Part shown: positions 1 through 6,390 of the stretch, piece by piece | Layout of the letters: every line of letters starts with the position of its first letter | Numbering within the stretch: position 1 is the stretch's first letter | Assembly (NCBI GenBank): GCA_025934545.1 | Contig: JAICXV010000038.1 | Coordinates: 1-9,603, forward strand | Reading direction: 5' to 3' | From: Verrucomicrobiia bacterium | Lineage (GTDB): Bacteria; Verrucomicrobiota; Verrucomicrobiia; Limisphaerales; Palsa-1400 | Length of the DNA stretch: 9,603 bases | Translations under genes and position numbers: made by a program | The notes under the pieces: generated by a model | What the model was told of the DNA's origin: nothing | What the model saw: the letters and a program-made list of their open reading frames with translations, nothing else | Database searches by the model: none

Positions 1-442
1 CTTTGTTTAGGTCCCAATCGCGCCCGTCAGGATAGCCGCCCACGACGGCGAAATCTTGAGTGCAACCCATGTTTTTGTGGGCGACGCCAGCAGGTATGAC
101 GATGACATCACCAGCGGCGATGCGTTCGCCAATGCCGTTGTCGCCGCCGAAGTGCAGGCTGGCTTCGCCGCCGGAAACGCCGAGGACTTCGTGGGTCGTG
201 CTGTGATAGTGATGGAAATCGTAAACGTTGGCGACCCAGTTGTTGGTCCAATCGTTTTCGGCGAACAGTTTTTTGAAAGTTTTCTCGGCTTCAGGCCCAC
301 TCAATTTTAAGGCGGAGCGATAAATGATTAAGGGCAGGCGACTGTTTGGAAACGTGCCGTCGTCGCGAAGCAGGAATGTTTCAATGTGTGGATAGTTGAG
401 GACTTCGGTAAAAGCTTTCGGCAATTGCAAAGCGGCTTTCAT
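1..442 (-). CDS. YjlB-like cupin domain protein (3' end beyond window)
   Basis: The minus-strand reading frame opens at the ATG at 442-440 and stays open for 147 codons to the left edge, so the C-terminus is missing. Both cupin motifs are visible. Motif 1 is H78-x-H80-x4-E85 followed by a glycine-rich turn. Motif 2 is G111-x5-P117-x-G119-x2-H122-x-N124. H78, H80, E85 and H122 are the expected metal ligands of a single-domain cupin barrel. The N-terminal part, with its LRDDGTFPNSRLPLIIY stretch, resembles the Bacillus YjlB family, whose members are about 160 residues, so probably only 15-20 residues are missing. The family's reaction is unknown. The protein has no signal peptide and should be cytoplasmic. 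It is transcribed away from the long operon on its right and is probably unrelated to it. No clear Shine-Dalgarno precedes the ATG and no in-frame start lies just upstream. Confidence 0.88.
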   Translation of the reverse strand, partial: MKAALQLPKAFTEVLNYPHIETFLLRDDGTFPNSRLPLIIYRSALKLSGPEAEKTFKKLFAENDWTNNWVANVYDFHHYHSTTHEVLGVSGGEASLHFGGDNGIGERIAAGDVIVIPAGVAHKNMGCTQDFAVVGGYPDGRDWDLNK

Positions 443-454
443 AATAGAATGTAG

Positions 455-470
455 CTCACGGAGGCGTGGG
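455..470. repeat. Weak short hairpin, part of palindrome cluster
   Basis: CTCACG (455-460) can pair with CGTGGG (465-470) around a GAGG loop, giving four Watson-Crick pairs, one G-T pair and an outer C-G. Alone it would be unremarkable. It is listed because it sits just before two much stronger hairpins, and because GGGTT at 468-472 could also pair with AACCC at 503-507 to enclose the second hairpin. It may therefore be part of the same repeat unit. Confidence 0.35.
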
Positions 471-478
471 TTGCGAAA

Positions 479-504
479 TTCAGGGCACCGAGACGGTGCC
501 TGAA
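479..504. repeat. Imperfect palindrome, 11-bp stem with one bulged G
   Basis: TTCAGGGCACCG (479-490) and CGGTGCCTGAA (494-504) are reverse complements except for one extra G on the left arm, around the three-base loop AGA. No T-tract follows, and the element lies between divergently transcribed genes, so it is not a normal terminator position for either. It is best read as the first strong arm of a REP-like dispersed palindrome pair. Whether it is repeated elsewhere in the genome cannot be seen from this window. Confidence 0.6.
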
Positions 505-506
505 CC

Positions 507-526
507 CGCAGCCGGGGACGGCTGCG
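507..526. repeat. Perfect 8-bp palindrome with GGGA loop
   Basis: CGCAGCCG (507-514) and CGGCTGCG (519-526) form a perfect eight-base-pair stem around GGGA. It starts only two bases after the preceding hairpin, so the two stems could stack. The sequence after it is TTACGTCG rather than a T-run, which argues against a rho-independent terminator. The paired arrangement resembles REP/BIME-type intergenic repeats. A role in transcript protection or as a protein binding site is possible but not shown. Confidence 0.6.
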
Positions 527-639
527 TTACGTCGCGCTTATTGCTGTCAAAAAGTTCTCTGGCCGTGTCATAAAGCCTTTACAACGAGGCGCAAATATGG
601 TGTTTCACAGGTGACCAAGAAAAAGGAATTCCAAACAAT

Positions 640-1407
640 ATGTGGTACTACGTTGAGAATGGCCAACAACGAGGGCCGGTAGTCGACGCCGACCTCGATA
701 CGTTGCGGCGCGAAGGCAAAATCAATTCTGAAACGCTCGTCTGGCGTGATGGCATGGAGAACTGGCTCCCATTATCGCAGGTGCAACCTTCTCTGGCTAC
801 CGCTGCGCCGGTTGCCGGTGCCACAGCGGGAGCAGGCGGTGGAGTCATCTGTTCTGAGTGCGGCAAAGTATTTCCGGTCAGTGAAGTTATCCGTTATGGC
901 AACGTGTGGGTCTGCGCCAATTGCAAACCGGTGTTTGTCCAGAAATTGCGCGAAGGTGTGACCGTTTCGAGCGGGCCGTTGGAGTTCGCAGGATTTTGGA
1001 CACGGTTCGCCGCTTACTTTGTCGATAGTATCATCACGGGAATTTTAGGAGCGATTGTTGGCGGAGTCATTGGCGCAGTGATGGGGGCAGCCGGCGCAAC
1101 GAAAGGCGGCGCTGCTGGAATCATCGCGGTGCAGCTTACAGCGATGATTGTTTCACTGGGGATTCGCGCGGCTTATTTTATCTATTTCATCGGCAAAGAT
1201 GGACAAACGCCCGGCAAGAAGATGTGCAAAATCAAAGTCGTCAATCCGGATGGAACCCAGGTGAGCTACGGAAAAGCGACTGGGCGATTTTTTGGTTATA
1301 TTCTCAGCAGCATGATTTGCGGTTTCGGATATTTCATGGCGGGCTGGGACGAGGAAAAGCGTGCTCTGCACGACCGGCTTTGCGATACGCGAGTGATTAA
1401 ATTGTAA
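640..1407 (+). CDS. GYF_2 / zinc-knuckle / RDD-family membrane protein
   Basis: The 255-residue protein has three parts. Residues 1-48 are a GYF_2 (DUF4339) domain, recognisable from the opening MWYYVENGQQRGP and the later WRDGMENWLPL. This domain normally begins at the initiator methionine, which supports the ATG at 640. After an Ala/Gly-rich linker, C71-x2-C74 and C92-x2-C95 make a four-cysteine zinc knuckle. From about 116 onward is an RDD domain: R122 and D129 lie at the start and within the first membrane helix (about 119-151, Gly/Ala-rich), a second helix spans about 161-185, the typical GKDGQTPGKK turn follows, another hydrophobic segment lies near 214-232, and D245 near the end may be the second family aspartate. 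RDD proteins are inner-membrane proteins of unknown biochemical role that often accompany MoxR/DUF58/SpoIIM genes, as here. GYF_2 is thought to mediate protein contacts. The stop is 5 bases before the next start, so it appears to lead the operon. Confidence 0.9.
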   Translation: MWYYVENGQQRGPVVDADLDTLRREGKINSETLVWRDGMENWLPLSQVQPSLATAAPVAGATAGAGGGVICSECGKVFPVSEVIRYGNVWVCANCKPVFVQKLREGVTVSSGPLEFAGFWTRFAAYFVDSIITGILGAIVGGVIGAVMGAAGATKGGAAGIIAVQLTAMIVSLGIRAAYFIYFIGKDGQTPGKKMCKIKVVNPDGTQVSYGKATGRFFGYILSSMICGFGYFMAGWDEEKRALHDRLCDTRVIKL

Positions 1408-1412
1408 AGACG

Positions 1413-1991
1413 ATGACGGCCCGCGGCCAACTCATTGCTTGTCCGAAGTGCAAGGCGGTATTGGGAACGGAGTTTTTCAACCAGGCATGGATGGCATGCC
1501 CGTCATGCGCGTCGGAATTGCGCGTCGAAGTTTATCCCGCTTTGTTTCGCGAAGAGGTCTCGACGCCGGCTGCGCCTATCATGATGGAAGGCGAGGCGAG
1601 CTGCTTTTATCATCCTGAAAAAAAAGCCGCTGTGGTTTGCGATGGTTGCGGGCGTTTCCTCTGCACGTTGTGCGACGTGGATCTCGACGGGCAGCATTTA
1701 TGTCCCGCTTGTTTGCAAGCGGGGCAGACGAAAGGGAAAATTGCGAAGCTGCAAAACTCCCGCACCCGCCATGATCGGATTGCGCTTTCAATTGCCATCC
1801 TTCCTTTGATTATTTTTTGGCTGACCATTATTACGGCGCCAATTGCATTGTATTATGCGATTCGCCATTGGAATTCGCCGACGACGATTGTGCCGAACTG
1901 GCGGCGATCGAATATGATCTTTGCGATCGTTTTCGCATCGCTTGAAGTCGCGGGCTGGATCGCGCTTATCACTTATTGGGCCGTGAGCTGA
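1413..1991 (+). CDS. Zinc-ribbon plus B-box-like zinc-finger membrane protein
   Basis: This 192-residue protein matches no named family I can assign. A four-cysteine zinc ribbon (C10-x2-C13, C29-x2-C32) starts the protein. A second, eight-ligand module follows: C64-x2-H67-x8-C76-x2-C79-x4-C84-x2-C87-x9-C97-x2-C100, which resembles a B-box/cross-brace finger binding two zinc ions. A basic linker (about 105-122) leads to two membrane helices (about 123-148 and 167-190), so the fingers probably sit on the cytoplasmic side. The same eight-ligand spacing recurs in the protein starting at 3035. The gene starts 5 bases after the RDD gene and ends 3 bases before the next ATG. No good Shine-Dalgarno is present, so translation is probably coupled to the upstream gene. 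Binding of protein partners rather than DNA is my inference. Function is unknown. Confidence 0.85.
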   Translation: MTARGQLIACPKCKAVLGTEFFNQAWMACPSCASELRVEVYPALFREEVSTPAAPIMMEGEASCFYHPEKKAAVVCDGCGRFLCTLCDVDLDGQHLCPACLQAGQTKGKIAKLQNSRTRHDRIALSIAILPLIIFWLTIITAPIALYYAIRHWNSPTTIVPNWRRSNMIFAIVFASLEVAGWIALITYWAVS

Positions 1992-1994
1992 CCA

Positions 1995-3038
1995 ATGACC
2001 GAAACCACTCCAGTCAAATATCTGAAACTGCCCGGCAGCGGCATGTCGCGCAAAGGCACTTGGGTCGCAGCGTCGCGCGTTCGCACGCGCTTGTGGCTGG
2101 GGGACGATCATTTGTTACAGGTGGAATCGACCGGCGGCTATTCGGAAACGTACAAACGTTTTTATTTTCGCGACATCCAGGCGTTTTGTTTGCGCAGAAC
2201 GAAAAACTGGTTTGCGACGAATGTCGTTCTTGGGTTTGTCACCGGAATTTTTCTGCTCTGGACTTTGACGGTCAACGTGCTGCCTGGCGTGATCACGCTT
2301 GGAATCATCACGGCAATGTTCGGGTTGTTCGTTTTCCTCAATCTTTTGCGCGGACCGACCTGCACGTGCCATCTCAAAACGGCGGTCCATTATGAAGAGT
2401 TGCCGTCGCTGCGACGCCTTCGAAACGCGGAAAAGGTGATGGCGCGAATCCGGCCGTTGATGGAATCAGCCCAGGGAACAACGGCGGCGGAAACGATCGT
2501 GCAGCAATATTCTTCGGCGTTAACCAGCGCGCAGGTGGTGCCCGCAACCCAAGGGCAGGCCACACATCTGGTTGATCCTACGCTCGAACCTTATCACAGC
2601 AACGCCCATCGGATTCTGTTCTTTTTATTGTTGGGGTTAATGGTCGCTGACGCGCTTTACATCGTTTTGCCCTCGGTTGTGACGGTTCTGCTTGATATGG
2701 CGGTAACGGCGGCGTTGACCATTTATGTGCTCGTTGCGTTAGTGAAACAAAATGAAACTGATTTGAAGGTGGCGGTGCGGGTTGTGACGTGGATTGCGTG
2801 CGCGTTTACCGCCGTCAGTTATATCATCGGTTACGTCGGCAGATTTTCACTCGCGGCGAATGGAAAACTCGACAGCGGGGAGTGGGGTTACATCAAGGCA
2901 TTGGCGGCGATGCGCCCGCTCGAATCGTCCGGCCGGCTGGCGACGCTGTTGATCGGCGCGGCGGTTGCCGGCATTTTGGGAGTCGCCGGATTACTGTTTT
3001 TGCGCCAACATTGGCGGGAGAAAAACAGAGATTCATGA
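1995..3038 (+). CDS. Six-helix membrane protein, possible PH-like N-terminus
   Basis: This 347-residue protein is not one I recognise. Residues about 20-70 are alternating polar/hydrophobic (LWLGDDHLLQVES, then YKRFYFRDIQAFCLRRT), like the strand pattern of bacterial PH-type domains at the membrane surface; this is a pattern-level guess. Two helices follow (about 72-94 and 96-118). A soluble region at about 119-200 contains CTC at 122-124 and a basic, probably helical stretch (LPSLRRLRNAEKVMARI). Four more helices lie near 205-226, 227-250, 261-281 and 313-336. The C-terminus is short and charged. The start follows the upstream stop by 3 bases, and the TGA overlaps the next ATG as ATGA. Its place between two zinc-finger proteins in a MoxR operon suggests membership of the same membrane complex. 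No catalytic motif is visible. Confidence 0.85.
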   Translation: MTETTPVKYLKLPGSGMSRKGTWVAASRVRTRLWLGDDHLLQVESTGGYSETYKRFYFRDIQAFCLRRTKNWFATNVVLGFVTGIFLLWTLTVNVLPGVITLGIITAMFGLFVFLNLLRGPTCTCHLKTAVHYEELPSLRRLRNAEKVMARIRPLMESAQGTTAAETIVQQYSSALTSAQVVPATQGQATHLVDPTLEPYHSNAHRILFFLLLGLMVADALYIVLPSVVTVLLDMAVTAALTIYVLVALVKQNETDLKVAVRVVTWIACAFTAVSYIIGYVGRFSLAANGKLDSGEWGYIKALAAMRPLESSGRLATLLIGAAVAGILGVAGLLFLRQHWREKNRDS

Positions 3039-3358
3039 TCGACCTGCATGACCGCCATTGTCTGAATCACGCCGAGCGTGAAGCGGTGGCGCGTTGCCCG
3101 GAGTGCAAACAATTCTATTGCCGCGAGTGCATCGCCGAGCACGAAGACCGCGTGATTTGCGCGTCCTGCCTGCGGAAGCTGCGCAAAGCGCGCGATGACA
3201 AAAAATATTCTTTCGCCTCGTTGACGCGAGCCGCCGCGTTTTGCGTCAGTTTTGCGACGACGTGGGTGGTCTTTTATTGGATTGGCAAAATTCTCCTGAG
3301 CATTCCCGTCGCGTTTCATGACGGGACGGTGTGGCAAACCAGTTTTTGGAACGAATGA
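3035..3358 (+). CDS. Small B-box-like zinc-finger protein with one membrane helix
   Basis: This is a 107-residue protein. I chose the ATG at 3035 because it overlaps the upstream TGA as ATGA and places the zinc finger at the N-terminus. The same frame is open further upstream to 2789, but that part overlaps the previous gene and looks non-natural. Ligands are C9-x2-H12-x8-C21-x2-C24-x4-C29-x2-C32-x9-C42-x2-C45, the same spacing as the finger at residues 64-100 of the product of the 1413 gene. A basic linker (47-57) precedes one membrane helix (about 66-89), and a short tail follows. The topology suggests a cytoplasmic finger anchored to the membrane. The 3' end also overlaps the next gene as ATGA. 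The function is unknown; a small adaptor that docks onto the neighbouring membrane proteins is plausible. Confidence 0.85.
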   Translation: MIDLHDRHCLNHAEREAVARCPECKQFYCRECIAEHEDRVICASCLRKLRKARDDKKYSFASLTRAAAFCVSFATTWVVFYWIGKILLSIPVAFHDGTVWQTSFWNE

Positions 3359-5007
3359 AGAAACGCTCGGCACAACGCGGTCGCCCGGCCATCGACGTGA
3401 TGGAGGATGCGGTGCATTTGCTGCGGACGAGTCCGATTTCGACGTTGCTGACTTATTACGTCGGCGCAATCCCGTTTGCGTTGGGATTGCTTTATTTCTG
3501 GGCCGACATGAGTCGCGGAGCGTTTGCGCAACGGCGATGCGCGACATCGGCACTCGGCATGGCGGTCTTGTATTTATGGTTGAAGGTGTGGCAGACGGTG
3601 TTTGCCACAAAGTTGCGTGAACGCGTTTCGGCGGCTGAAAATTCACAGTGGACAGTCCGGCGTGTATGGAACGTGTTGTTGGTGCAGGGAATTATCCAGC
3701 CGACGCGTCTTATCGTGCATCCCATTTCAATGGTCGTGGTAATTCCGTTCGGCTGGGTGACGGCGTACTACGAAAGCGTGACCGCGCTTGGAGACGGGAC
3801 GGCATTGCGCGTGCGCGCCGTGAGCAAAGACGCGGCCGCGCAGGCGCGACTGTGGCCGGCGCAAAACCATGGGCTTCTCGGCACGTTGTGTTTGTTGGGG
3901 TTTTTCCTTTGGTTAAATGCGGCGATAACCATTGTGACAATTCCTGAATTGATGAAGTCGCTTTTGGGGATTGAAACGGCGTTCAGCCGCGCGGGATATT
4001 TGATAATTTGGAACACAACATTTCTGGCGGCATCGATGACGCTGGCATGGCTGGCGTTTGATCCGCTGCTGAAAGCTGTATACGTGTTGCGCTGTTTTTA
4101 TGGCGAGGCGCAAAAGGATGGCGCAGATTTGCTGGCGGATTTGTCGCGCGTGCGCGCTTCGGCCAAGCCGCTGGCGCTGGCGGCGATGTTAATGCTGGCG
4201 TTTGTGGCGACACCCGCCCACGCCGCTGAAAAATCTTCTGCGCCAACGACGGTTTCGCCGACGCAGTTGGATGACGCGATTAAGAGCACGCTGAAACATG
4301 ACAAATACGCGTGGCGCATGCCGCGTGAAACGATTGTCGAGACGGAAGACAGCGCGACAAAAAGTTGGATTCGGAATTTTTTGGAGTCGATTGGTGAAAC
4401 GATCAAAGGTTGGATGGTTTCTGTCCGCGATATGATTCGCAGCATCATCGATTGGCTGGGCAAATATTTCCGGCGTAATGCCAAGGTCGACGATACGAAT
4501 AGTTCCAAAGGCGGCGATTGGATGGTGGTGCTGCGCGGGTTCGCGTACGTGCTGCTGGGTTTGGCCGCGATCGCGCTCTTGTGGCTGCTGTTCCGGTTGT
4601 GGCGCCACGCGTCGCGCACGTCGAAAGTTGTGCGCGCGGAAGTCATCGGCGCCAAACCGGATTTGACCGACGAACATCTCACGGCTGCGCAGCTTCCCGA
4701 AGATGAATGGCTCAAACTGGCGCGCGAGATGATTGAAAAAGGGGAACTGCGTCTGGCGTTGCGCGCATTTTATTTGGCGACGCTCGCCCATCTGGCGTCG
4801 CGCGAGATTGTCAGTATTGCGCAATTCAAATCGAATCGCGATTACGAACGCGAAGTGAACCGTCGCGCGCGTGCGCTGGCGGAGTTGCGCGCGGCATTTT
4901 CGGATAATGTCAGCGCGTTCGAACGAGTGTGGTACGGCCTTTACGACGTCACCGCCGAGACGATGTCGAAATTCCAAACCAACGTAGAACGGATTCGCAC
5001 ATGTTGA
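3355..5007 (+). CDS. Polytopic membrane protein with C-terminal DUF4129
   Basis: This 550-residue protein has two halves. Residues 1-270 carry about five membrane helices (near 28-50, 63-84, 118-142, 173-198 and 214-245) and end in a segment containing DPLLKAVYVLRCFYG. Residues 271-290 look like a Sec signal peptide (K, then a Leu/Ala/Met core, then Pro-Ala-His-Ala). After it come a polar extracytoplasmic region (291-388), another helix (389-412) and a cytoplasmic DUF4129 domain (about 450-545). DUF4129 is recognisable from WLKLAREMIEKGELRLALRAFY, split here as two parts around residue 460, and from the terminal RVWYGLYDV. DUF4129 occurs alone or fused to transglutaminases beside MoxR/DUF58 genes. 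I chose ATG 3355 (ATGA overlap with the upstream stop) over an in-frame GTG at 3331. The last 7 bases overlap the next gene. A fusion of two ancestral genes is likely. Confidence 0.87.
   Translation: MKKRSAQRGRPAIDVMEDAVHLLRTSPISTLLTYYVGAIPFALGLLYFWADMSRGAFAQRRCATSALGMAVLYLWLKVWQTVFATKLRERVSAAENSQWTVRRVWNVLLVQGIIQPTRLIVHPISMVVVIPFGWVTAYYESVTALGDGTALRVRAVSKDAAAQARLWPAQNHGLLGTLCLLGFFLWLNAAITIVTIPELMKSLLGIETAFSRAGYLIIWNTTFLAASMTLAWLAFDPLLKAVYVLRCFYGEAQKDGADLLADLSRVRASAKPLALAAMLMLAFVATPAHAAEKSSAPTTVSPTQLDDAIKSTLKHDKYAWRMPRETIVETEDSATKSWIRNFLESIGETIKGWMVSVRDMIRSIIDWLGKYFRRNAKVDDTNSSKGGDWMVVLRGFAYVLLGLAAIALLWLLFRLWRHASRTSKVVRAEVIGAKPDLTDEHLTAAQLPEDEWLKLAREMIEKGELRLALRAFYLATLAHLASREIVSIAQFKSNRDYEREVNRRARALAELRAAFSDNVSAFERVWYGLYDVTAETMSKFQTNVERIRTC
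4165..4224 (+). other. Internal signal-peptide-like segment in DUF4129 protein
   Basis: Codons 271-290 of the 3355 gene encode a lysine followed by a run of Leu/Ala/Met/Phe/Val and then Pro-Ala-His-Ala before Ala-Glu-Lys. This is the classic n-h-c layout of a Sec signal peptide with an AxA signal-peptidase I site, yet it sits in mid-protein. It may now act as an ordinary sixth membrane helix, or it may be cleaved to release the DUF4129 half as a separate chain. Confidence 0.55.
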
Positions 5008-6386
5008 AACGCCCGGCCATAGCGTTTTTGTGCCTCGCGATTGCGGCGGTGTTCGTATTTGGCGTGGTGCATTTGTTCGAATTGCGGCTCTCCCAGGGCG
5101 ATGTTTATCCACCGTATTCAACGCTGCGGACCGACCCGTTGGGAGCAAGCGTCCTTTACGAAAGCCTCGAGCGGTTACCTGATATGACCGCGAACCGGTA
5201 CTTCGAACAGACCTTTACGGAGACGAACGGCCACGGGCGCGCGTTGTTTGTGCTGGGAACGCAGGCGTCGCCTTTTTCGTCAGTCGCGTCCATGTCGCGG
5301 AGTGAATTTGATAACGTGCAACAATTCGTCAGAAAAGGCGGACGAGTTGTCGTGGCATATTATCCGGAAGTTCAGGAAACGTGGTGGTCTCGCCACGACC
5401 GGACGAACGACGTGACTTCCACCAACGCGCCACCGAAAAAGAAGAGCAAATCCAAAAAGTCGAAAGCCGACACGGCCAAAAGCACGAATAGCGTCGCGGG
5501 AACTAATATTGTCGTGAATACCAAGTCGTCTTCGTCCACCAACAAAGCGATTGCGAAAAAGGCAAAAGGAATTGACCCGGACGACCCGGATGATTTCAAA
5601 AACGATCGTCGCCGCAATTACGTTGACCTGAACAAGGAATGGGGATTTGAAGTTACCTACAATAACCTTACGAAGAATGCCGCCGGAAAAATCGACTTTC
5701 CAGATGCGGAACGCGTTGCGGACGACGAGGAGCTACCGGCGGCTTTGCCGTTGCACACGGCAGTTTGTTTCACCAATCTGGACAAGGGTTGGACGGTCGT
5801 TTACCAGCGGGACAAAAAGACGCCGGTGGTGCTACAGCGCGCGATTGGGACGGGCTCGATTCTACTGATGGCGGATTCGTATCCGTTCAGCAACGAATCG
5901 ATGTTCAAGGAACGATACACGTCGTTGTTGATCTGGGCGCTCGGCGATTCGCGTCATGTGCTTTTTGATGAGGCTCATCTGGGTGTTACGCAGAGTCCCG
6001 GCATGGCGTCGTTGATGCGCCGTTACCATCTCGAAGGGCTGATTTTTAGTCTGCTCATTGTGGCGATTCTGTTCGTGTGGAGAAACACGCAAAGCCTCGT
6101 GCCGTCCTATTCGGAAAAGGAATCCGACTCAGGTCCGGTCGTGATGGGTCGCGATTCGGCGTCCGGGTTTATCAATCTTGTGCGTCGAGGAGTGGCGCCT
6201 TCGGAAATTCTCAATGTTTGTTTTAGCGAGTGGAAGCAATCGCGAGGCAGGACGGCTTCCGTTTCGCCGCAGCAATGGCGCGGTGTCGAACAAGTCATTT
6301 CCGAACAGGCCGCGCTCGCGCCGCGCGAACGCAATCCGATCGAAGCCTATCGTCGCATCACCGAAATTTTAAAACGCCGAATATAA
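5001..6386 (+). CDS. DUF4350 domain membrane protein
   Basis: This 461-residue protein begins with a single N-terminal helix (about 5-27). An extracytoplasmic DUF4350 domain follows, visible from YPPYSTLRTDPLGASVLYES and the Rossmann-like pair ALFVLGTQ (81-88) and VRKGGRVVVAYYPE. The domain resumes after an insert with GTGSILLMADSYPFSNES and LFDEAHLG (321-328). A second helix (about 345-360) and a cytoplasmic tail of some 100 residues end the protein. Residues about 138-205 are a Lys/Ser/Thr/Asn/Asp-rich low-complexity insert. DUF4350 is distantly related to glutamine-amidotransferase-like folds and is thought to be a non-enzymatic binding domain. ATG 5001 overlaps the upstream stop by 7 bases (ATGTTGA) and gives the expected short N-terminus; an in-frame GTG at 4929 would add 24 unlikely residues. 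The gene ends 4 bases before moxR. Confidence 0.88.
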   Translation: MLKRPAIAFLCLAIAAVFVFGVVHLFELRLSQGDVYPPYSTLRTDPLGASVLYESLERLPDMTANRYFEQTFTETNGHGRALFVLGTQASPFSSVASMSRSEFDNVQQFVRKGGRVVVAYYPEVQETWWSRHDRTNDVTSTNAPPKKKSKSKKSKADTAKSTNSVAGTNIVVNTKSSSSTNKAIAKKAKGIDPDDPDDFKNDRRRNYVDLNKEWGFEVTYNNLTKNAAGKIDFPDAERVADDEELPAALPLHTAVCFTNLDKGWTVVYQRDKKTPVVLQRAIGTGSILLMADSYPFSNESMFKERYTSLLIWALGDSRHVLFDEAHLGVTQSPGMASLMRRYHLEGLIFSLLIVAILFVWRNTQSLVPSYSEKESDSGPVVMGRDSASGFINLVRRGVAPSEILNVCFSEWKQSRGRTASVSPQQWRGVEQVISEQAALAPRERNPIEAYRRITEILKRRI

Positions 6387-6390
6387 ACGT

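Larger units (their letters stand above)
443..639. promoter_or_regulatory. Divergent intergenic region (cupin / RDD operon)
   Basis: These 197 bases separate two genes reading outward, so promoters for both must lie here or be overlapped by neighbouring sequence. I could not identify a convincing -35/-10 pair in either direction. The left half (about 455-526) is occupied by three stem-loops. The right half (about 530-639) is less structured and more AT-rich, and is the likelier place for the operon promoter. The only ribosome-binding candidate for the first operon gene is AAGGA at 623-627, 12 bases before the ATG at 640. Sequence gives position only; promoter activity is inferred. Confidence 0.5.

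Noticed and set aside
56..310. Plus-strand open frame of 84 codons starting at 56
   Set aside because: It lies antisense to the cupin gene, whose both metal-binding motifs read clearly on the minus strand. The plus-strand product shows no domain.
479..526. Rho-independent terminator
   Set aside because: The hairpins lack a T-tract on either strand and stand upstream of both divergent genes, where no transcript is expected to end.
541..601. Possible sigma-70 promoter with CATAAA at 569-574 or TATGGT at 596-601
   Set aside because: No -35 box resembling TTGACA lies at a 16-18 base spacing for either, so the match is no better than chance.
2789..3034. Upstream extension of the small zinc-finger gene
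   Set aside because: The frame is open but overlaps the last third of the preceding gene and encodes an Arg-rich, motif-free stretch. The ATGA overlap at 3035 is the natural start.
3331..3354. GTG 3331 as start of the DUF4129 protein
   Set aside because: It adds only eight residues and overlaps the upstream gene by 28 bases. ATG 3355 repeats the ATGA coupling seen at 3035.
4929..5000. GTG 4929 as start of the DUF4350 gene
   Set aside because: It would add 24 charged residues before the N-terminal helix and overlap the DUF4129 domain. ATG 5001 gives a normal membrane-anchor start.
4189..5148. Long minus-strand frame of 319 codons
   Set aside because: It is antisense to the DUF4129 and DUF4350 genes. 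The product is Arg/Gln/His-rich with no hydrophobic core or motif, typical of a shadow of GC-rich coding sequence.
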